Source: Balanoglossus misakiensis (taxonomy: Eukaryota; Hemichordata). From it: 64,000 nucleotides of DNA. Position numbers and translations under genes: made by a program. The DNA lies in assembly GCA_040954595.2 (NCBI GenBank), contig CM082591.2:1798001-1862000 (forward strand), in the 5' to 3' direction. Every line of letters starts with the position of its first letter. Within the stretch, counting starts at the first letter, position 1. The notes under the pieces were generated by a model. The model worked only from the letters and a program-made list of their open reading frames with translations. It was not told the DNA's origin and ran no database searches. Positions 62,090 through 64,000 of the stretch are shown here, piece by piece.

Positions 62090-64000
62090 AACAATAGCGA
62101 GCTGTCAATCATCGCCTCGTTTCTCTTGAATTCCCAAACAGGGCATTGCGACACATCAAGTATGGACAGGGTGAAACAATCAAGAACTAATGAAGTTTTC
62201 ACACAACGTGGAGAATTGATCAGCCGGGGTCCAGCCCTTGTCGCTGCCCATTGTCACAATACAACGCAACTGTATTACAAACTCGGACACCCATTCAACA
62301 GGTTGCCTTTCATTCAAATCGCCAACGCAAAACTTCGCATTGTTGATTTCAATCGGTTGGGCGTGGGGGTTGGCTAATTTTGTAGTCAACACACGGATAA
62401 CAGTTTATTTTCAAGATTTTTCTACGACATACCCTTGAAAAATTTTCATGGTTCTAATAATCATGCATTAATTTTCAATTATTTTTTAATACTCTTCAAA
62501 TATATAACATGATCATCAAAGACATCTTGATGTGATGTTTTCGGCTGAATCAAACATCATTCAAGACTTTCAACAAGTTGCCGTATCTAAGTGAAAGAAC
62601 TTTCATTAGAAAATGCAAGACATTGCGTCAGTTTGTAGTAAAAAGTGCATCTTTGTAATTTCTGGTCGAAATAATAGTTTATCATTAAATATACGAAAGC
62701 ATGATTGTTTATCGCATCAGGAAATAGCGATACTTGTCGCAAATGAAATTACGCGCACTTGAGTTTGTCAAGAACACTTAATTGTTGTTTGTTTATCTCT
62801 ATGTTTACGGAATAGACATCATTTTGACCATCAACTGGTGTTTTACCCAACACGTGTAGGACTTCACCGACCCAGGACCTACCGACCTCAGTGAGAACAT
62901 GATGTGAGTCAATACCGTCTCTGTTGCGCACCAAATTCTTTTCGTACTGCGATTTGAAATTTTCGTGCGTGCAAAAAAGTTTCTTGCATTTCTGACCACT
63001 AACCTCTTTGAAATTGTTTGAAATTTTTTTTTTCACGTGCGCAAACAGCGTACAAGTATCGCACGTCAACTTCAAAGGTCAGTAAAGTGAAAATTCCACA
63101 GATTTAATCGAATGTCGATGGTCCATGATCGAGGTTCTTACTATTTTTTATTATTTACACCCGTTTTCATGGAAACAATTTTATTTTCTTCCCCTTGAGT
63201 GAAGAGTTTGTCGACTTTGCATCTAATCTACATATTGTTCACATAAGAGTGGGGCACCCCGCGCTGCGTTGATTGACAGCTGGGTGGCTTGTGTTTCCAA
63301 TGAACGCATCGTCACCTCCTCTGGGCGCCATTGTTCGCAGTGAGATCTGGTTGTAGTTAGAGGAGGTGCAGCCATAAACACCTTTCTCTGGAGGGGCTTT
63401 CTGTTTGTTAACGCCTCGATTGAGAAGAATACTCGACATTAGACAATAGGGCGATACGGTACCTGACAATCCCCTCATCACAAGTAAGTCAAGCTGTTTG
63501 ATAACTTGTCTTCTAGGCTTCCGTGTGTCCATCATCTGAATGTTATTTTTGTTTCTGGGGTAAAATATTTTCCAGAGGCCAACAACCTCGCTACCCAGAT
63601 AAATTCAGATGTTTGCGTGTATCTAGTGCGTACTTTTGCTCCAATTTCCCGCAAAATATCAACGTCTCTTTTGTGACAGGGGCAAGTGAACCGCGCGTCT
63701 TGTACCAGTGTTCCACGTCGTTGCCCCGCTAAAAGAATAAATCTCTCGCTACTATCGCTCCTACAGGTGGTTGCCAGTATCTTTTCCCTGCTTTGGTTTA
63801 GGTGAAAGAAAAAAATCGAAATGATCACCTAAAAAATATCGTCAAGTACGGACTTCAGGAGGAGTTACATACAGCACTTGTTATCCAAGGAGTTATAAAC
63901 AAACAACATCGTCCTTTGACAAAATGACAAAGTTTGAGTCGCGCAAGAAGTCTGAAAAAAGTAATGTAAAAATTCAGAAAGCACGAATTCATGCATTTTG
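62090..64000. other. upstream of foxQ2; no recognised gene
   Basis: No conserved coding frame on either strand. CpG-containing blocks at about 62830-63070 and 63240-63480 could be regulatory, but no specific sites are convincing. Confidence 0.4.

Overview
The window is animal nuclear DNA. Genes are split into many short exons with GT-AG introns, there are no bacterial operon signals, and the proteins are closest to chordate/deuterostome families. An invertebrate deuterostome, most likely an amphioxus (Branchiostoma), fits best. The grounds are a single bmal gene with a vertebrate-type transactivation tail, a foxQ2 gene, a Sec-codon deiodinase, and many small foldback elements in introns. A hemichordate cannot be excluded from sequence alone.

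Layout, left to right. 1-3.4 kb: no recognisable gene, with a pentanucleotide satellite at about 2.0-2.3 kb. 3.4-9.8 kb (+): an iodothyronine deiodinase-family gene with a TATA promoter, an in-frame UGA at the selenocysteine position and a candidate SECIS in the 3' UTR. 10.1-12.2 kb (-): NOSIP, a U-box protein, 8 exons, first intron of GC-AG type. 12.8-14.3 kb (+): POLR1F/RPA43, RNA polymerase I subunit, 4 exons. 16.9-37.9 kb (-): CKAP5/XMAP215, a microtubule polymerase, about 41 constitutive exons plus four candidate frame-preserving microexons. 39.4-46.3 kb (+): CTR9, PAF1-complex TPR subunit, 21 exons, with an expanded 14-residue acidic repeat at its C terminus. 49.6-56.9 kb (+): BMAL1/ARNTL, circadian bHLH-PAS factor, 15 coding exons. 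61.1-61.9 kb (-): a single-exon foxQ2 forkhead gene. 62-64 kb: nothing recognisable.

Genes alternate between divergent pairs sharing promoter regions (NOSIP/POLR1F; CKAP5/CTR9) and convergent 3' ends (deiodinase/NOSIP; POLR1F/CKAP5; BMAL1/foxQ2). There is no single pathway: most are housekeeping genes (transcription, microtubules) beside a thyroid-hormone-type enzyme, a clock gene and a developmental regulator. CTR9, BMAL1 and CKAP5 all map to the short arm of human chromosome 11, so part of the order looks like retained ancestral linkage.

Mobile DNA is mainly non-autonomous: a near-perfect 398-bp foldback element in a CTR9 intron, a 935-bp TIR element in a BMAL1 intron, a 1.08-kb TTAA-flanked element between CTR9 and BMAL1, a foldback in a CKAP5 intron, and a three-copy dispersed repeat. 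Exon coordinates for deiodinase, NOSIP, POLR1F, CTR9 and BMAL1 were worked out by hand with phase checks. Those of CKAP5 are approximate to a few bases.
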